A stretch of 64,000 nucleotides of DNA from Paracoccaceae bacterium (GCA_020832655.1 JAFIEF010000002.1:62001-126000), one strand, 5' to 3'. Positions 44,212 to 54,299 are shown, numbered from the stretch's first letter. Translations and numbers: made by a program. The notes: generated by a model from the letters alone, not told the origin.

Positions 44212-44894
44212 AGCTGTCACGACAGTTGCAGGCGTTCTGCGCCCGCATCGGGCATGAGTTTGCTCAACCCGAGTTGCTGCGTCAGGCTTTGCGCCACCCT
44301 TCTGTCGCCACGGTTGCGGGGGATGACAATCAAAGGCTGGAATTCCTGGGCGACCGGGTGCTGGGGCTGGTGATGGCAGAGACGCTGTATCGCGCCGACC
44401 GCGATGCCAGTGAAGGCCAGCTTGCGCCGCGCTTCAACGCGTTGGTGCGCAAGGAAAGCTGCGCAAAGGTCGCGCGCAGCGTGGGTCTGGGCGAGGTGCT
44501 GAAGCTGGGGCGGTCGGAAATGCTGTCGGGCGGGCGGCGCAAGGATGCGATTCTGGGCGATGCGATGGAGGCCGTGATTGCCGCGGTCTATCTGGATGCC
44601 GGGTTTGACGCCGCGCGCGCGATGGTGCTGCGGCTGTGGCAGGGGCTGATCGCCAGTGTCGAGCTGGATGCACGCGATGCCAAGACCGCGCTTCAGGAAT
44701 GGGCGCAGGGGCGGGGACTGGCCCTGCCGCAATATATCGAGATCGCCCGCACCGGCCCCGATCATGCGCCAAGCTTCACAATCGAGGTCAAACTCGCAAC
44801 CGGCAAGAGCGCCACAGCCACAGCCGGCAGCAAGCGCGTGGCAGAGCAGGAAGCGGCCCGCGCGCTGCTCGCGCGGCTGGACCCCCCCGGATGA
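44208..44894 (+). CDS. rnc: Ribonuclease III
   Basis: Double-stranded-RNA endonuclease for rRNA maturation and RNA decay. The signature [15 protein letters not shown] carries Glu45 and Asp49; [16 protein letters not shown] gives the second acidic pair. The C-terminal double-stranded-RNA-binding domain (residues about 155-225) includes [17 protein letters not shown] and [16 protein letters not shown]. It starts at GTG 44208, overlapping lepB, and its stop overlaps the EamA gene. Confidence 0.95.
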   Translation: MKLSRQLQAFCARIGHEFAQPELLRQALRHPSVATVAGDDNQRLEFLGDRVLGLVMAETLYRADRDASEGQLAPRFNALVRKESCAKVARSVGLGEVLKLGRSEMLSGGRRKDAILGDAMEAVIAAVYLDAGFDAARAMVLRLWQGLIASVELDARDAKTALQEWAQGRGLALPQYIEIARTGPDHAPSFTIEVKLATGKSATATAGSKRVAEQEAARALLARLDPPG

Positions 44895-45778
44895 GCGAAA
44901 ACCTGCGCGGCGCGCTGTGGATGGTGATGGCGATGCTGGGCTTTGCCGTCGAAGACGCGCTGTTCAAGACCGCGACCGGGGCAGGGTGGCTGACACCCGG
45001 CATGGGCACGCTGCTGTTTGGGCTGATCGCCCTGGGCATTTCGGGCGTGACGGCAAGGCTGCAGGGCTGCGCGCTGTGGCACCCGGCCTATCTGCAACCC
45101 CGTCTGCTTGCGCGCACTGCGGCAGAGGTGATGGGGCGGCTCTTCTTTGCGCTCAGCCTGTTCTATAACAGCCTGACCGTGACCACGACCATCCTGCAGG
45201 CAACCCCGATCATCGTGACCCTGGGGGCCGTGTTCGTGCTGGGCGAACGCGCAGGCCCGCGCCGCTGGATTGCGATGGGGCTGGGGCTGGCCGGGGTTGC
45301 GCTGGTGCTGCGCCCGGTGCCCGCGCAATTCGAACCCACGGCCATTTTCGCGGTGCTGGGCATGCTGGGCTTTGCGCTGCGCGATCTTGCCACCCGCACC
45401 AGCCCGCCAGAGGTGCGCCCCGCGCAGCTTTCCATGCTGGGTTTTGCGGTTGTCACCATTGCAGGCATTATCCTGCTGATTGCAGAGCCGGGCACGCCAC
45501 GCCTGCCGGCACCACAAGGGCTGGGGTTCATGGCGCTGACCGCCGTCGCGGGCGTCATTGCCTACACCGCCCTGACCCGCGCAATGCGCACGGGCGAGGT
45601 ATCGGCGGTCGCGCCCTTTCGCTACAGTCGTCTGGTTGCGGCACTTCTCATCGCCATCCTCGTCTTTGGCGAGCGCCCCGACGCGGTGACATGGGCAGGC
45701 GCGGCGTTGATCGTGGGCGCGGGGCTGTATACGCTCTGGCGGGAACGGTCGAAACCGGCTAAGGCGCAAGGCAACTGA
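44891..45778 (+). CDS. DMT superfamily (EamA) transporter
   Basis: A 295-residue membrane protein with about ten helices in two EamA repeats ([59 protein letters not shown]). It probably exports a metabolite; the substrate is unknown. The ATG overlaps the rnc stop (ATGA). It separates rnc from era, which are usually neighbours, and so is an inserted member of a core operon. Confidence 0.9.
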   Translation: MSENLRGALWMVMAMLGFAVEDALFKTATGAGWLTPGMGTLLFGLIALGISGVTARLQGCALWHPAYLQPRLLARTAAEVMGRLFFALSLFYNSLTVTTTILQATPIIVTLGAVFVLGERAGPRRWIAMGLGLAGVALVLRPVPAQFEPTAIFAVLGMLGFALRDLATRTSPPEVRPAQLSMLGFAVVTIAGIILLIAEPGTPRLPAPQGLGFMALTAVAGVIAYTALTRAMRTGEVSAVAPFRYSRLVAALLIAILVFGERPDAVTWAGAALIVGAGLYTLWRERSKPAKAQGN

Positions 45779-45798
45779 AGCAAAGGCAGACGCAAGAG

Positions 45799-46710
45799 AT
45801 GACAACACGCGCGGGCTTCGTGGCCCTGATCGGTGAACCCAATGCCGGAAAATCCACCCTGACCAACCGCATGGTGGGGGCCAAGGTCAGCATTGTCACC
45901 CATAAGGTGCAGACCACCCGCACCCGCATTCGCGGGGTTGCGCTGGAAGGGGCGGCGCAGATCGTCTTTGTCGATACGCCGGGGCTGTTCCGTCCGCGCC
46001 GCAGGCTGGACCGCGCGATGGTTGCCGCAGCCTGGGGCGGGGCGGCTGATGCCGATATCGTGGTGCTTCTGGTCGAGGCCCATCGCGGCCTGACCGAGGG
46101 CACGCGCGCGATTATCGAGGCGCTGCATGAACGTGCCAGCCCAAAGCAGATTGTGGCGCTGGCAATCAACAAGATCGACCGCGTCAAGGCCGAAGCACTG
46201 CTGGCGCTGACCGCAGAACTGAACGACGCCTATCCCTTTGCGCAGACCTTCATGATCTCTGCCGAAAAGGGGCATGGGGTCGATGATCTGCGCCGCTGGC
46301 TGGCTGAACATCTGCCCGAAGGCCCGTGGCTTTATCCCGAAGACCAGATCGCCGATCTGCCGCTGCGCATGATCGCGGCTGAAATGACACGCGAAAAGCT
46401 GACCCTGCGCCTGCATGAGGAGCTGCCCTATCAACTGACGGTCGAGACCGAGCACTGGCAGGAACGCAAGGACGGCTCGGTGCGGATCGACCAGGTGATC
46501 TATGTCATGCGCGATGGTCACAAGGGGATCATGCTGGGCAACAAGGGCGAGACGATCAAGGCGATCTCTCAGGCTGCACGCGCCGAGATTGCTGAATTTC
46601 TGGGCCGGCCGGTACATCTGTTCTTGCAGGTGAAAGTGCGCGAAAACTGGATGGAAGAGTCCGAGCGCTATTCCGAAATGGGGCTGGAGTTTCGCGACGG
46701 CAACGCATGA
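45799..46710 (+). CDS. era: GTPase Era
   Basis: Essential GTPase that binds 16S rRNA and the 30S subunit. G1 is GEPNAGKST (about residues 12-20), with KVQTTRTRIRG (G2), VDTPGLF (G3) and NKIDRVK (G4). The C-terminal KH domain contains IYVMRDGHKGIMLGNKGETIK, cited by the KGIMLGNKG loop. Length is 303 residues. It is in the lepB-rnc-EamA-era transcription unit and overlaps the DUF1491 gene by four bases. Confidence 0.96.
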   Translation: MTTRAGFVALIGEPNAGKSTLTNRMVGAKVSIVTHKVQTTRTRIRGVALEGAAQIVFVDTPGLFRPRRRLDRAMVAAAWGGAADADIVVLLVEAHRGLTEGTRAIIEALHERASPKQIVALAINKIDRVKAEALLALTAELNDAYPFAQTFMISAEKGHGVDDLRRWLAEHLPEGPWLYPEDQIADLPLRMIAAEMTREKLTLRLHEELPYQLTVETEHWQERKDGSVRIDQVIYVMRDGHKGIMLGNKGETIKAISQAARAEIAEFLGRPVHLFLQVKVRENWMEESERYSEMGLEFRDGNA

Positions 46711-47033
46711 GCGCGCGGCTGGCATCGGGGCTGTGGGTCGCGGCCTATCTGAAACGGTTGCAGATGCAGGGCATTCCCGCCTATGTCATCGCGCGAGGTG
46801 ACGATGTCGCGGGGGCCGTGCTGGTCAAGCTTGCACTGATGGACGGAACCGCGCGCGCCTTCCAGCGTGGTTATGACTTGCAAAGCGGCGCGCGGGTCTG
46901 GCAGCTTCTGATCGAGGGGCCGGAACCCGATGTCGACGCCGCCATCACCCGCCAGCGCAGCTTTGACCCAGATCTGTGGGTGATCGAGGTCGAGGATGCG
47001 CGCGGGCGCGACCTGCTGTCCGAGATGGAATAG
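46707..47033 (+). CDS. DUF1491 family protein
   Basis: A 108-residue protein of an alphaproteobacterial family with unknown role. Typical segments are SGLWVAAYLKRLQMQGIPAY, ARGDDVAGAVLVKL, GARVWQLLIEGPEPDVDAAI and RQRSFDPDLWVIEVEDARGR, the last ending in DLLSEME. It is coupled to era by ATGA overlap. No membrane segment or signal is seen. Confidence 0.85.
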   Translation: MSARLASGLWVAAYLKRLQMQGIPAYVIARGDDVAGAVLVKLALMDGTARAFQRGYDLQSGARVWQLLIEGPEPDVDAAITRQRSFDPDLWVIEVEDARGRDLLSEME

Positions 47034-47051
47034 CGCGGCGCGCGCGCCCCG

Positions 47052-47609
47052 TTACGGGATGATGCGCGAATATTTGACGCCCGCCAGCGATGCGCCCGCC
47101 AGCATGCCCGATTGCCCGAACACCACCGCGATCACCGGGGCGAACTGGGTGGTGGTTTCGCTGCCCATCGACCCCCCGCGCGAGGGGGTGGCATAGCGCA
47201 TATCCGCGCTTGCGGCCCAACCCGGCGAGGTGCGGAAATCCTGCAACGCCTGCTCGGTCATGAAAAACAGCGCATGCGCATATTGCTGCGCGCCCGCCTG
47301 CAGGCCGAAACTGCCGCGTGTGGCGGAATAGTAATCCACCGTGACATCGTCAATACGCAGTGCCCCGCGCCCATATGCCCCGCCGACGAACAGCCCGGCT
47401 TCGGTGACAACGGGGATATACAGAATGCCGCGCGACTTCTCGAATAATTCTTCAAGCGAGGGGTAGGTGTTGCGCAAATAGTCGCGCGCGGCATCTACGC
47501 GGGCATCCAGAACATCCGCCCCATCCCCGCCAATCGGGTTGGCACATGCCGCCAGCATCGTTGCCGAACCCAGACCGAGGACCACTCCCCGGCGTGAAAG
47601 CTGTTCCAT
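47052..47609 (-). CDS. YSC84/SYLF-domain lipoprotein
   Basis: A 185-residue exported protein. The N-terminus MEQLSRRGVVLGLGSATMLAACANP has a twin-arginine-like RR and a lipobox LAAC, so it is probably a lipoprotein. The rest matches the YSC84/SYLF domain: SLEELFEKSRGILYIPVVTEAG, cited by KSRGILYIP, GVYGRG-like GGAYGRGALRI, SFGLQAGAQQY and VVFGQSGMLAGASLAG. The role in bacteria is unclear; lipid binding is known for eukaryotic relatives. Confidence 0.85.
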   Translation of the reverse strand: MEQLSRRGVVLGLGSATMLAACANPIGGDGADVLDARVDAARDYLRNTYPSLEELFEKSRGILYIPVVTEAGLFVGGAYGRGALRIDDVTVDYYSATRGSFGLQAGAQQYAHALFFMTEQALQDFRTSPGWAASADMRYATPSRGGSMGSETTTQFAPVIAVVFGQSGMLAGASLAGVKYSRIIP

Positions 47610-47825
47610 TGTTCTATCCTCTGCTCGTGCCCGTCTGCAGGCATGGTGTCTGCCGTGATCTTTCGTGATCATTTTTCTTGGCCTTGTGGGGCGCAACTAT
47701 ACGCTAGGGGGACTCACTTGTCACCCGCAAGCGATAGCGGGCAGGCGGTTCTGGCAGGATTGTGCCAAAGATTTTATGCGTCTTTCGCCTGCCCGCCGGA
47801 GCAGGTTGAAGATTGAGCGGTCGGC

Positions 47826-48824
47826 TCAGCCCGCGCGCAGCGCTGCCGCCACCTTGGGCGCAAAATAGCTCAGCACCCCGTCGCAGCCCGCGCGCTTGAA
47901 GGCCATCAGGCTTTCCAGCATCACCTTCTCTTCATCCAGCCAGCCATTTTGTGCCGCCGCCATCAGCATCGCATATTCGCCCGACACCTGATAGGCGAAG
48001 GTCGGGCGCTGGAAGCGGTCCTTCACCGCGCGGCAGATATCCAGATAGGGAAGCCCCGGCTTGACCATCACCATATCCGCCCCTTCGGCCAGATCGCGCG
48101 CGACGCAGGCCAGTGCTTCTTCACGGTTGGCGGGGTCGATCTGGTAAGTGGCCTTGTCGCCCACCAGCCGCGCCCCGGCCCCCACCGCATCGCGGAACGG
48201 GCCATAGAAGCCGCTGGCGAATTTCGCGGCATAGGACAGGATCGCGACATCGCTGTGGCCCTCCGCCTCCAGCGCCATGCGCAGCGCGCCGATGCGCCCA
48301 TCCATCATGTCGGATGGGCCAAGGATATCCGCCCCGGCCTCGGCCTGCGCCAGCCCCATCTTCACCAGCGCCTCGACCGTCTGGTCATTGACGATTTCGC
48401 CATCGATCACGAAGCCGTCATGGCCATTGGCATTATAGGGGTCGAGCGCGATATCGGTCATGACCATCAGATCGGGCAATTCGGCCTTGAGCGCGCGAAT
48501 GGCGCGGTTGGTCAGATTGTCGGGGTTCCACGCCTCTGCGCAGCTTTCGGTGCGCAGCGCCTGATCGGTATAGGGAAACAGGCAGATCGCCGGAATACCC
48601 AGCCCATGCGCCTTTTCGGCCGCCCGCAGCAGATTGTCCAGCGACAGCCGGTTGACACCGGGCAGCGAGGGGATGGGTTCGGTGATGGCGTTGCCGTCAC
48701 GAATGAAAACCGGCCAGATCAGGTCCGCAGCAGACAGCCCGTTTTCCTGCACCATCTCGCGCAAGGCACGGGTGCGGCGCAAACGGCGCAGTCGGGCAGC
48801 GGGGAAGGGGGCAGGAGGGATCAT
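47826..48824 (-). CDS. hemB: Delta-aminolevulinic acid dehydratase (porphobilinogen synthase)
   Basis: Condenses two 5-aminolevulinates to porphobilinogen for heme, cobalamin and bacteriochlorophyll. The family blocks DLIWPVFIRDG, FPYTDQALRTESCAEAWN, MMDGRIGALR and MVKPGLPYLDICRAVK (Schiff-base Lys) are visible. The three-Cys zinc site found in zinc-dependent HemB is missing, so this is the Mg-dependent type. Length is 332 residues from the ATG at 48824. Confidence 0.95.
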   Translation of the reverse strand: MIPPAPFPAARLRRLRRTRALREMVQENGLSAADLIWPVFIRDGNAITEPIPSLPGVNRLSLDNLLRAAEKAHGLGIPAICLFPYTDQALRTESCAEAWNPDNLTNRAIRALKAELPDLMVMTDIALDPYNANGHDGFVIDGEIVNDQTVEALVKMGLAQAEAGADILGPSDMMDGRIGALRMALEAEGHSDVAILSYAAKFASGFYGPFRDAVGAGARLVGDKATYQIDPANREEALACVARDLAEGADMVMVKPGLPYLDICRAVKDRFQRPTFAYQVSGEYAMLMAAAQNGWLDEEKVMLESLMAFKRAGCDGVLSYFAPKVAAALRAG

Positions 48825-49017
48825 GGGCGGCACCTTTCGTTTTCGCCTTGTTGCCATGCGGGGGCGGCGAAGGGAAGGGTTTGGTGTGGGGCTGTCATGC
48901 GCGGCGGCGCGCAGGCGCGCCTTGATTGCGCGCGGGGGTTATGGCGCGGGGGGCAGCGACGGGCGCGAAGCGGTCGTCACGGCCAATCATTCAGCCATAA
49001 GCCAAGCCCACCCCATA

Positions 49018-49054
49018 CAAAAAGGAACAGGGCGGTGACCCTGTCACCGCCCTG
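49018..49054 (-). terminator. Intrinsic terminator of the transketolase gene
   Basis: An 11-bp perfect stem (arms 49028-49038 and 49044-49054, CAGGGCGGTGA on the plus strand) with a five-base loop is followed, on the minus strand, by TTCCTTTTTG. It lies 31 bases after the tkt stop. The remaining 190 bases up to hemB show no gene. Confidence 0.75.
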
Positions 49055-49084
49055 CCACGCCTTGCAGCGTCATATGGGATGCGC

Positions 49085-51103
49085 TTACAGCAGCGCCCTG
49101 ACCTTGTCGGCCACAGAATCGGCGGTGATGCCGAATTCCTGATAAAGCTGCGGTGCGGGGGCTGAAGCGCCAAAACCCTCCATGCCGGCAAAGCCTGCCT
49201 TCTCGCGCCGCCCGCGTTCATCGGCAAGCCAGCGATCCCAGCCAAAGCGCAGCCCGGCTTCCACCGCAACCCGCACTGGTCCCGCGGGCAGCACCTTGCG
49301 CCGATAAGCCTCGGACTGGGCTTCGAACAATTCCCAGCAGGGGAAGGAGACAACGCGCACGCCGATCCCCTCGGCCTGCAACAGATCGCGCGCGGCCATC
49401 GCGATTTCGACCTCTGACCCGCTGGCCATCAGGATGGCGCGGCGCTTGCCCTCGGCCTCTGCCAGCACATAGGCGCCCTGTGCGGTCAGGTTCTTGGTCT
49501 TGTGCTGGGTGCGTAGCGTGGGCAGCCCCTGCCGCGTCAGCGCCAGCACCGAAGGCGTGCGCGCGCTGGTCAGCGCCAGTTCCCAGGCTTCTGCGGTCTC
49601 GACCGTGTCGCAGGGGCGGAAGACATGAATGTTGGGGGTGGCGCGCAGCATCGCCAGATGCTCTACCGGCTGGTGGGTCGGGCCATCCTCGCCCAGACCG
49701 ATGCTGTCATGCGTCATGACATAGCTGACCGGCACGCCCATCAGCGCCGACAGCCGCATGGCCCCGCGCGCATAATCGGTGAAGCACAGGAAGGTGCCGC
49801 CATAGGGCTTGATGCCGCCATGCAGCGCCATGCCGTTCATGGCCGCCGCCATGCCATGTTCGCGGATGCCGTAATAGACATAGCGGCCCTTGCGATCCTG
49901 GGCGGTGAACACGCCCAGCCCGCCGGTCTTGGTGTTGTTCGACCCGGTCAGATCGGCCGAACCGCCAATGGTTTCGGGCATGATCCCGTTGATCACTTCC
50001 AGCACCATTTCCGAGGATTTGCGCGTTGCCACCTTGGGCGTGGTTTCGCTGATCTGCTTCTTGAAGGCGCGGATCGCGGCTTCCAGCTTCCGGGACGGCT
50101 GGCCGGCCATACGGCGGGTGAAATCGGCCTGCCTGCTGGCCGACAGCCTGGCAAATCCTGCCTCCCATTCGGCCCGCGTGGCGGCCCCGCGCGCGCCAAT
50201 CGCGCGCCAGGACTGAAGCACATCGGCAGGGATTTCGAAGGGGCCATAGGGCCAGCCATAGATCTCTTTGGTGGTGGCGATCTCCGCGTCACCCAGGGGG
50301 GAGCCATGCGCGCCCGATGTGTCGGCCTTTTTCGGGCTGCCAAAGCCGATAATGGTCTTGCAGTCGACCAGGACCGGGCGGTCCGAGCCTTTGGCTTCGT
50401 TCAGCGCGCGGTCGATATCGGCGGGATCATGCCCGTCACAGGACAGCACCCGCCACCCCGCAGCGGCAAAGCGCGCGCGCTGGTCGGTGCTGTCGGACAG
50501 GCCGACGCGCCCGTCAATGGTGATGTCGTTATTGTCCCACAGCACGATCAGACGGCCCAGCTTCAGATGACCGGCCAGCCCGATGGCTTCATGGCTGATC
50601 CCTTCCATCAGGCAGCCATCACCGGCGATGACATAGGTGTGGTGGTCAACGGTCTTGGCCCCGAACTCGGCGCGCAGCGCCTCTTCGGCGATGGCAAAGC
50701 CCACCGCGTTCGAAATCCCCTGACCCAGCGGGCCGGTGGTGGTTTCAATGCCCTTGGCATGGCCATATTCAGGGTGGCCCGCCGTGATCGAACCCCATTG
50801 GCGGAAATTCCGGATCTGATCGAGCGTCATGTCTTCATAGCCGGTCAGATAGAGCAGCGCATAAAGCAGCATCGAGCCATGCCCTGCCGACAGGATGAAG
50901 CGGTCGCGGTCGGCCCAGTCGGGCGCGGCGGCGTCGAACTTCAGATGCTTTTCAAACAGCACCGTGGCGACATCGGCCATGCCCATCGGCATGCCGGGAT
51001 GGCCGGAATTGGCGGCCTGCACGGCATCCATTGCCAGGGCGCGGATGGCAGTGGCCTTTTTCCAGTGGTCGGGGTTGGCGTTACGAAGGGTGGCAATATC
51101 CAC
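49085..51103 (-). CDS. tkt: Transketolase
   Basis: Thiamine-diphosphate enzyme of the pentose phosphate and Calvin cycles. It shows [16 protein letters not shown], the ThDP motif [13 protein letters not shown] through [10 protein letters not shown], and the pyrimidine-domain block [11 protein letters not shown] with [14 protein letters not shown]. The start GTG at 51103 ([14 protein letters not shown]) matches the family and follows AAGGA by eight bases. ATGs at 51142 and 51160 are possible but lie in an 18-base duplication. Length is about 672 residues. Confidence 0.94.
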   Translation of the reverse strand: MDIATLRNANPDHWKKATAIRALAMDAVQAANSGHPGMPMGMADVATVLFEKHLKFDAAAPDWADRDRFILSAGHGSMLLYALLYLTGYEDMTLDQIRNFRQWGSITAGHPEYGHAKGIETTTGPLGQGISNAVGFAIAEEALRAEFGAKTVDHHTYVIAGDGCLMEGISHEAIGLAGHLKLGRLIVLWDNNDITIDGRVGLSDSTDQRARFAAAGWRVLSCDGHDPADIDRALNEAKGSDRPVLVDCKTIIGFGSPKKADTSGAHGSPLGDAEIATTKEIYGWPYGPFEIPADVLQSWRAIGARGAATRAEWEAGFARLSASRQADFTRRMAGQPSRKLEAAIRAFKKQISETTPKVATRKSSEMVLEVINGIMPETIGGSADLTGSNNTKTGGLGVFTAQDRKGRYVYYGIREHGMAAAMNGMALHGGIKPYGGTFLCFTDYARGAMRLSALMGVPVSYVMTHDSIGLGEDGPTHQPVEHLAMLRATPNIHVFRPCDTVETAEAWELALTSARTPSVLALTRQGLPTLRTQHKTKNLTAQGAYVLAEAEGKRRAILMASGSEVEIAMAARDLLQAEGIGVRVVSFPCWELFEAQSEAYRRKVLPAGPVRVAVEAGLRFGWDRWLADERGRREKAGFAGMEGFGASAPAPQLYQEFGITADSVADKVRALL

Positions 51104-51337
51104 GGCAGCGGTCCTTGTCTTGCGCGATGTTAGCGGTGTCATGGCGGTTAACGGTGTCATAGCAGCACCAGCCGCAAGTTCAAGCAGTGTGACAGGCGCA
51201 TCGTGGCGAAACTGCGCCATTGTTGGAAAACTTTATCATTGGCGGTAGAATCGCTGCCAGGCTGGCGCGTGACTTGCCAGTCATGATTCGGCGTGACACA
51301 AAGGCAATCAGATCACAGCACGGGAAGCACGACCCAA

Positions 51338-51826
51338 ATGAGCGATGTGAATGAGCTTGAAAAGCGCCTCGGCGATGCGCTCGACCGAATTGCACGCAGC
51401 GCGCGATCCCTTGGCAATGGTGCGCTTGGCGCAGCGGATGGCGAGACCCTTGCCGATCTGCGCGCCCAGCTGGAGGCAGAGCGCAACAAGACCGCACAAT
51501 TGTCAGAGCGCGTCAATGCCGTGCGCCAGCGTCAGGACAGTTCGGTCACATCGCTGGAACGGCGCCTGGCGCGGATGACCGAACAGCTTGATCTGCAAAG
51601 TCTGGAAATGCTTCGGCTGAAAAAGGCCAATACCAAGCTGATCGAAGCCAATCGCCAACTGCGCGAAGGGCATGAGGCCAAGGTGATCGAACCCAGTGCG
51701 ATCAACCGCGCGCTTCTGGCCGAACTGGAAGCCCTGCGCGCCGAACGTGCCGCCGACATGGCCGAGATGGAAGATGTGCTGGGCGAGTTGAAGCCCCTGA
51801 TCACGGAAGGGGACAAGCATGCCTGA
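51338..51826 (+). CDS. zauP: Coiled-coil protein upstream of zapA, ZauP-like
   Basis: A 162-residue, highly helical, charged protein. Heptad-rich stretches run from LADLRAQLEAERNKTAQLSE to SLEMLRLKKANTKLIEANRQ and LLAELEALRAERAADMAEME. It overlaps zapA by eight bases. In Caulobacter a coiled-coil protein encoded just upstream of zapA (ZauP) partners ZapA in focusing the Z-ring. The position and structure match, though sequence similarity could not be tested. The ATG at 51338 is the first with a sensible family-like start. Confidence 0.7.
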   Translation: MSDVNELEKRLGDALDRIARSARSLGNGALGAADGETLADLRAQLEAERNKTAQLSERVNAVRQRQDSSVTSLERRLARMTEQLDLQSLEMLRLKKANTKLIEANRQLREGHEAKVIEPSAINRALLAELEALRAERAADMAEMEDVLGELKPLITEGDKHA

Positions 51827-52214
51827 GCAGAGCATTACCATTGGCCACAAGGAATTCACTGTCGCCTGTCAGGATGGCGAAGAGGCGTTTTTGCTGGCTG
51901 CCGCTGAAATGCTGGATACAGAGGCACGCATGCTGCTGGACCAGATCGGGCGGGTTCCGGTGGAGCGGATGCTGCTGATGGCGGGGCTGATGCTGGCCGA
52001 CCGTACGGCCGGGGTAGAGGACAAGCTGAAAACCGCGCAGTCAGAGATAGAGACCCTGCGCGAGGAAATCTCGCGTCTGCACGCGCGCCCCGCCCCAGAA
52101 CCGCGCCGGGTCGAAGTGCCGGTGGTGCCGCAGGATCTGACCGATGCGCTGACCGAAATGGCCGCGCGCGCCGAAGCTTTGGCCGAGGATATGGAACAGC
52201 GCCAGAAGGGTTGA
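51819..52214 (+). CDS. zapA: Cell division protein ZapA
   Basis: Z-ring-associated protein that bundles FtsZ filaments. The N-terminal globular part QSITIGHKEFTVACQDGEEA matches ZapA, followed by RMLLMAGLMLADRTAGVED and a coiled coil (KLKTAQSEIETLREEISRLH). Length is 131 residues with an acidic C-terminal helix. It overlaps the ZauP-like gene and both read away from transketolase. Confidence 0.9.
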   Translation: MPEQSITIGHKEFTVACQDGEEAFLLAAAEMLDTEARMLLDQIGRVPVERMLLMAGLMLADRTAGVEDKLKTAQSEIETLREEISRLHARPAPEPRRVEVPVVPQDLTDALTEMAARAEALAEDMEQRQKG

Positions 52215-52255
52215 GTGTGGCAACAGGGTCTGCCCCGGCGGCGCCCCCGTTTGTT

Positions 52256-53056
52256 TCAATTCCCCTGAACAGCGGCAATCGCCGCGCGCAGGCTGGGCGC
52301 GAAATCGGGGTGATCATAGATCGTGTTGTGTTGCGCCGCGATCCGGTCAGTATAGCGCGGCGGCTGGCCTGCCGCTGACAGCCCTTCGGCCAGCGTGGTG
52401 GCGCGGGCGGGGGGGATGATTTCATCCTGCGCGGCAATCAGCAGGGCAACCGGGGTGTCCGCATCGCGCAATTCCGCCAGCGGGTGCATGTCATGGCGAA
52501 AGAGCCACCGCACCGGTGCCCAGGGAAAGCTTGTCTGCGCGACCTTGCGCAGCCGGTCGAAGGGTGTGACCATCACCACCCCACGCAGGTCGCGCCGCGC
52601 GGCCAGATAGGCCGCAGGTCCGGCGCCAATGCTGAAGCCCACTGCGATCACCCCGCCCGGTGCGGCCAGCGCGTCATGGATTTCGGGCGCATCGCGCATC
52701 AGCGCGCGCGCCGAAGGGCGGCCGGTGCTGGGGGCATAGCCACGAAAGTGAAACGCTGCCACGGCATGTTCCGGCGCGATCTGGTGCAGGAACAGTGCCA
52801 CGCTTTCGGCATTCCACGCATTGCCGCCAAAGCCCAGCAGCAGCGGCGCGTCAGGGTCAGTGCCAGGGATCAGCACCCCGTGCAGCTCTGCCCCGTCGCT
52901 GGTCTGGACCACTTTCCGTTCTGCCGAAGCAGGCAGGGGCGGGGCGGGGCCGACCATGCTGCGCGGAAACAGCATCGGCGTCTGCAACAGTGCCAGCAGG
53001 CCAATCAGCGCGGCATAGAGCGCCAGGGCCATCAAGGCGGCTTTCCACAGGATCAT
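52256..53056 (-). CDS. Alpha/beta hydrolase with N-terminal membrane anchor
   Basis: A 266-residue protein. An N-terminal helix (LMALALYAALIGLLALLQTP) anchors it, followed by an alpha/beta hydrolase domain with nucleophile elbow VGFSIGAGPAAYLA (Ser in GFSIG), an acid in LIAAQDEIIPP and catalytic His in AAQHNTIYDHP. FHFRGYAPSTGRPS matches the YqiA/BAAT-like 'alpha/beta hydrolase of unknown function' family. AGAAGGGGG precedes the ATG at 53056. Substrate unknown. Confidence 0.87.
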   Translation of the reverse strand: MILWKAALMALALYAALIGLLALLQTPMLFPRSMVGPAPPLPASAERKVVQTSDGAELHGVLIPGTDPDAPLLLGFGGNAWNAESVALFLHQIAPEHAVAAFHFRGYAPSTGRPSARALMRDAPEIHDALAAPGGVIAVGFSIGAGPAAYLAARRDLRGVVMVTPFDRLRKVAQTSFPWAPVRWLFRHDMHPLAELRDADTPVALLIAAQDEIIPPARATTLAEGLSAAGQPPRYTDRIAAQHNTIYDHPDFAPSLRAAIAAVQGN

Positions 53057-53080
53057 GCTGCCCCCTTCTGGCATGACCGG

Positions 53081-53560
53081 TCAGGCATCGGGCGGGTCAT
53101 CGACGCGGGGCAGGTGCGGCTTGATGTCGATCAGCGCGGTGCCGCCCACAGCATCAATCGCGTCGATCCGCAGGATGCCAGACTCTGGCTCCAGCCCTGT
53201 CACCCGCACTACCCCCATCCCGATGGGGTTGGGGCGTGCAGGCGAACGCAGACTGAAGGTGCCGGTGCCGTCAGGGCGGTGGCGCGGTACCTGACGCAGC
53301 AGGTCGCGCGGGGCATGGCCCATCCAGTATAGCAGCACCAGCGCATCGCCTGCGCCAATCCCTTCCAGCGCGGGGCGAAATTGCGGCAGGATGTGCAGTA
53401 TGGCACCCTGGCCTGTTTCGCGCGCCTGCGCCAGATTCCTGGGGCAGTCCGACAATGTCCAGGGGCTTTCGATATGGCCAATAAATGTCAGTTCCGCCTG
53501 CATCTGCAAGGGCGCAGTCAGCCGCGTCTCGCCGGGGCGCAGATCAAACCGCCCGCTCAT
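53081..53560 (-). CDS. TrmO/TsaA-like SAM-dependent methyltransferase
   Basis: A 159-residue protein of the TsaA/TrmO beta-barrel family, which in E. coli methylates t6A37 of tRNA-Thr. It shows FIGHIESPW and the signature [16 protein letters not shown] with [17 protein letters not shown]. The start (ATG at 53560) overlaps the rlmE stop by four bases, so the two RNA-modification genes are translationally coupled. Substrate in this organism is inferred. Confidence 0.85.
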   Translation of the reverse strand: MSGRFDLRPGETRLTAPLQMQAELTFIGHIESPWTLSDCPRNLAQARETGQGAILHILPQFRPALEGIGAGDALVLLYWMGHAPRDLLRQVPRHRPDGTGTFSLRSPARPNPIGMGVVRVTGLEPESGILRIDAIDAVGGTALIDIKPHLPRVDDPPDA

Positions 53561-54282
53561 GGTGTTTCTGTTTCCGGGCGGCCGCGAAAGCCGGTTGCCA
53601 CCACATATTTCTCGGAACTGTCGGCGCGGCTGGCAGGCGGTTTGACATTGGCGACTTTCTGGAAATTCTGCTTCAGAAGCTGCTGCAACGTGCCCTCGGC
53701 GCCGCCCGCCAGCACCTTGGCGACAAAGGTGCCGCCCGGTTCCAGAACGTCGAAGGCGAAATAGGCTGCCGCCTCGCACAGCGCCATGATGCGCAGATGG
53801 TCGGTCTGCTTGTGGCCCGACGCGGCGGCCGCCATGTCCGACATCACCACATCCGCGCCCCCGCCCAGCCATGTCTTGACCTGCTCTTCGGCGCCTTCGG
53901 CCAGAAAATCCAGCACATGGGTTTCGGCACCGGCCAGCGGTTCGACCTCTTGCAGGTCAACCCCCAGAACAAAGCCCTGCCGCTTGCCGGGTTTGTCGCC
54001 CAGCGCATTGACGCGCTTGACCGCGACTTGAAGCCAGCCGCCGGGGGCGCAGCCCAGATCGACCACCCGCGCGCCGGGCACCAGAAAGCGGTACTTGTCA
54101 TCGAGTTCGATCAGCTTGAAGGCCGCGCGCCCGCGATAGCCCTCGCGCCGGGCGGCAGCGACATAAGGGTCGTTCAATTGCCGTTCCAGCCAGCGGGTGG
54201 AGCTGAGCTTGCGCCCGCGCGCGGTCTTGACCTTGACTTTCAGATCGCGTTGGCCGCGCCCGGAGCTTTTCTTGGGTGGCAT
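53557..54282 (-). CDS. rlmE: 23S rRNA 2'-O-methyltransferase RlmE (RrmJ/FtsJ)
   Basis: Methylates U2552 (E. coli numbering) in the ribosomal A-loop. The SAM motif [18 protein letters not shown] is clear, with [14 protein letters not shown] (catalytic Asp), [11 protein letters not shown] (catalytic Lys) and [17 protein letters not shown]. Length is 241 residues. It lies 17 bases downstream of the ppx/gppA gene and overlaps the TrmO-like gene. Confidence 0.94.
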   Translation of the reverse strand: MPPKKSSGRGQRDLKVKVKTARGRKLSSTRWLERQLNDPYVAAARREGYRGRAAFKLIELDDKYRFLVPGARVVDLGCAPGGWLQVAVKRVNALGDKPGKRQGFVLGVDLQEVEPLAGAETHVLDFLAEGAEEQVKTWLGGGADVVMSDMAAAASGHKQTDHLRIMALCEAAAYFAFDVLEPGGTFVAKVLAGGAEGTLQQLLKQNFQKVANVKPPASRADSSEKYVVATGFRGRPETETP

Positions 54283-54299
54283 GAGATATGGTGCTTTCT

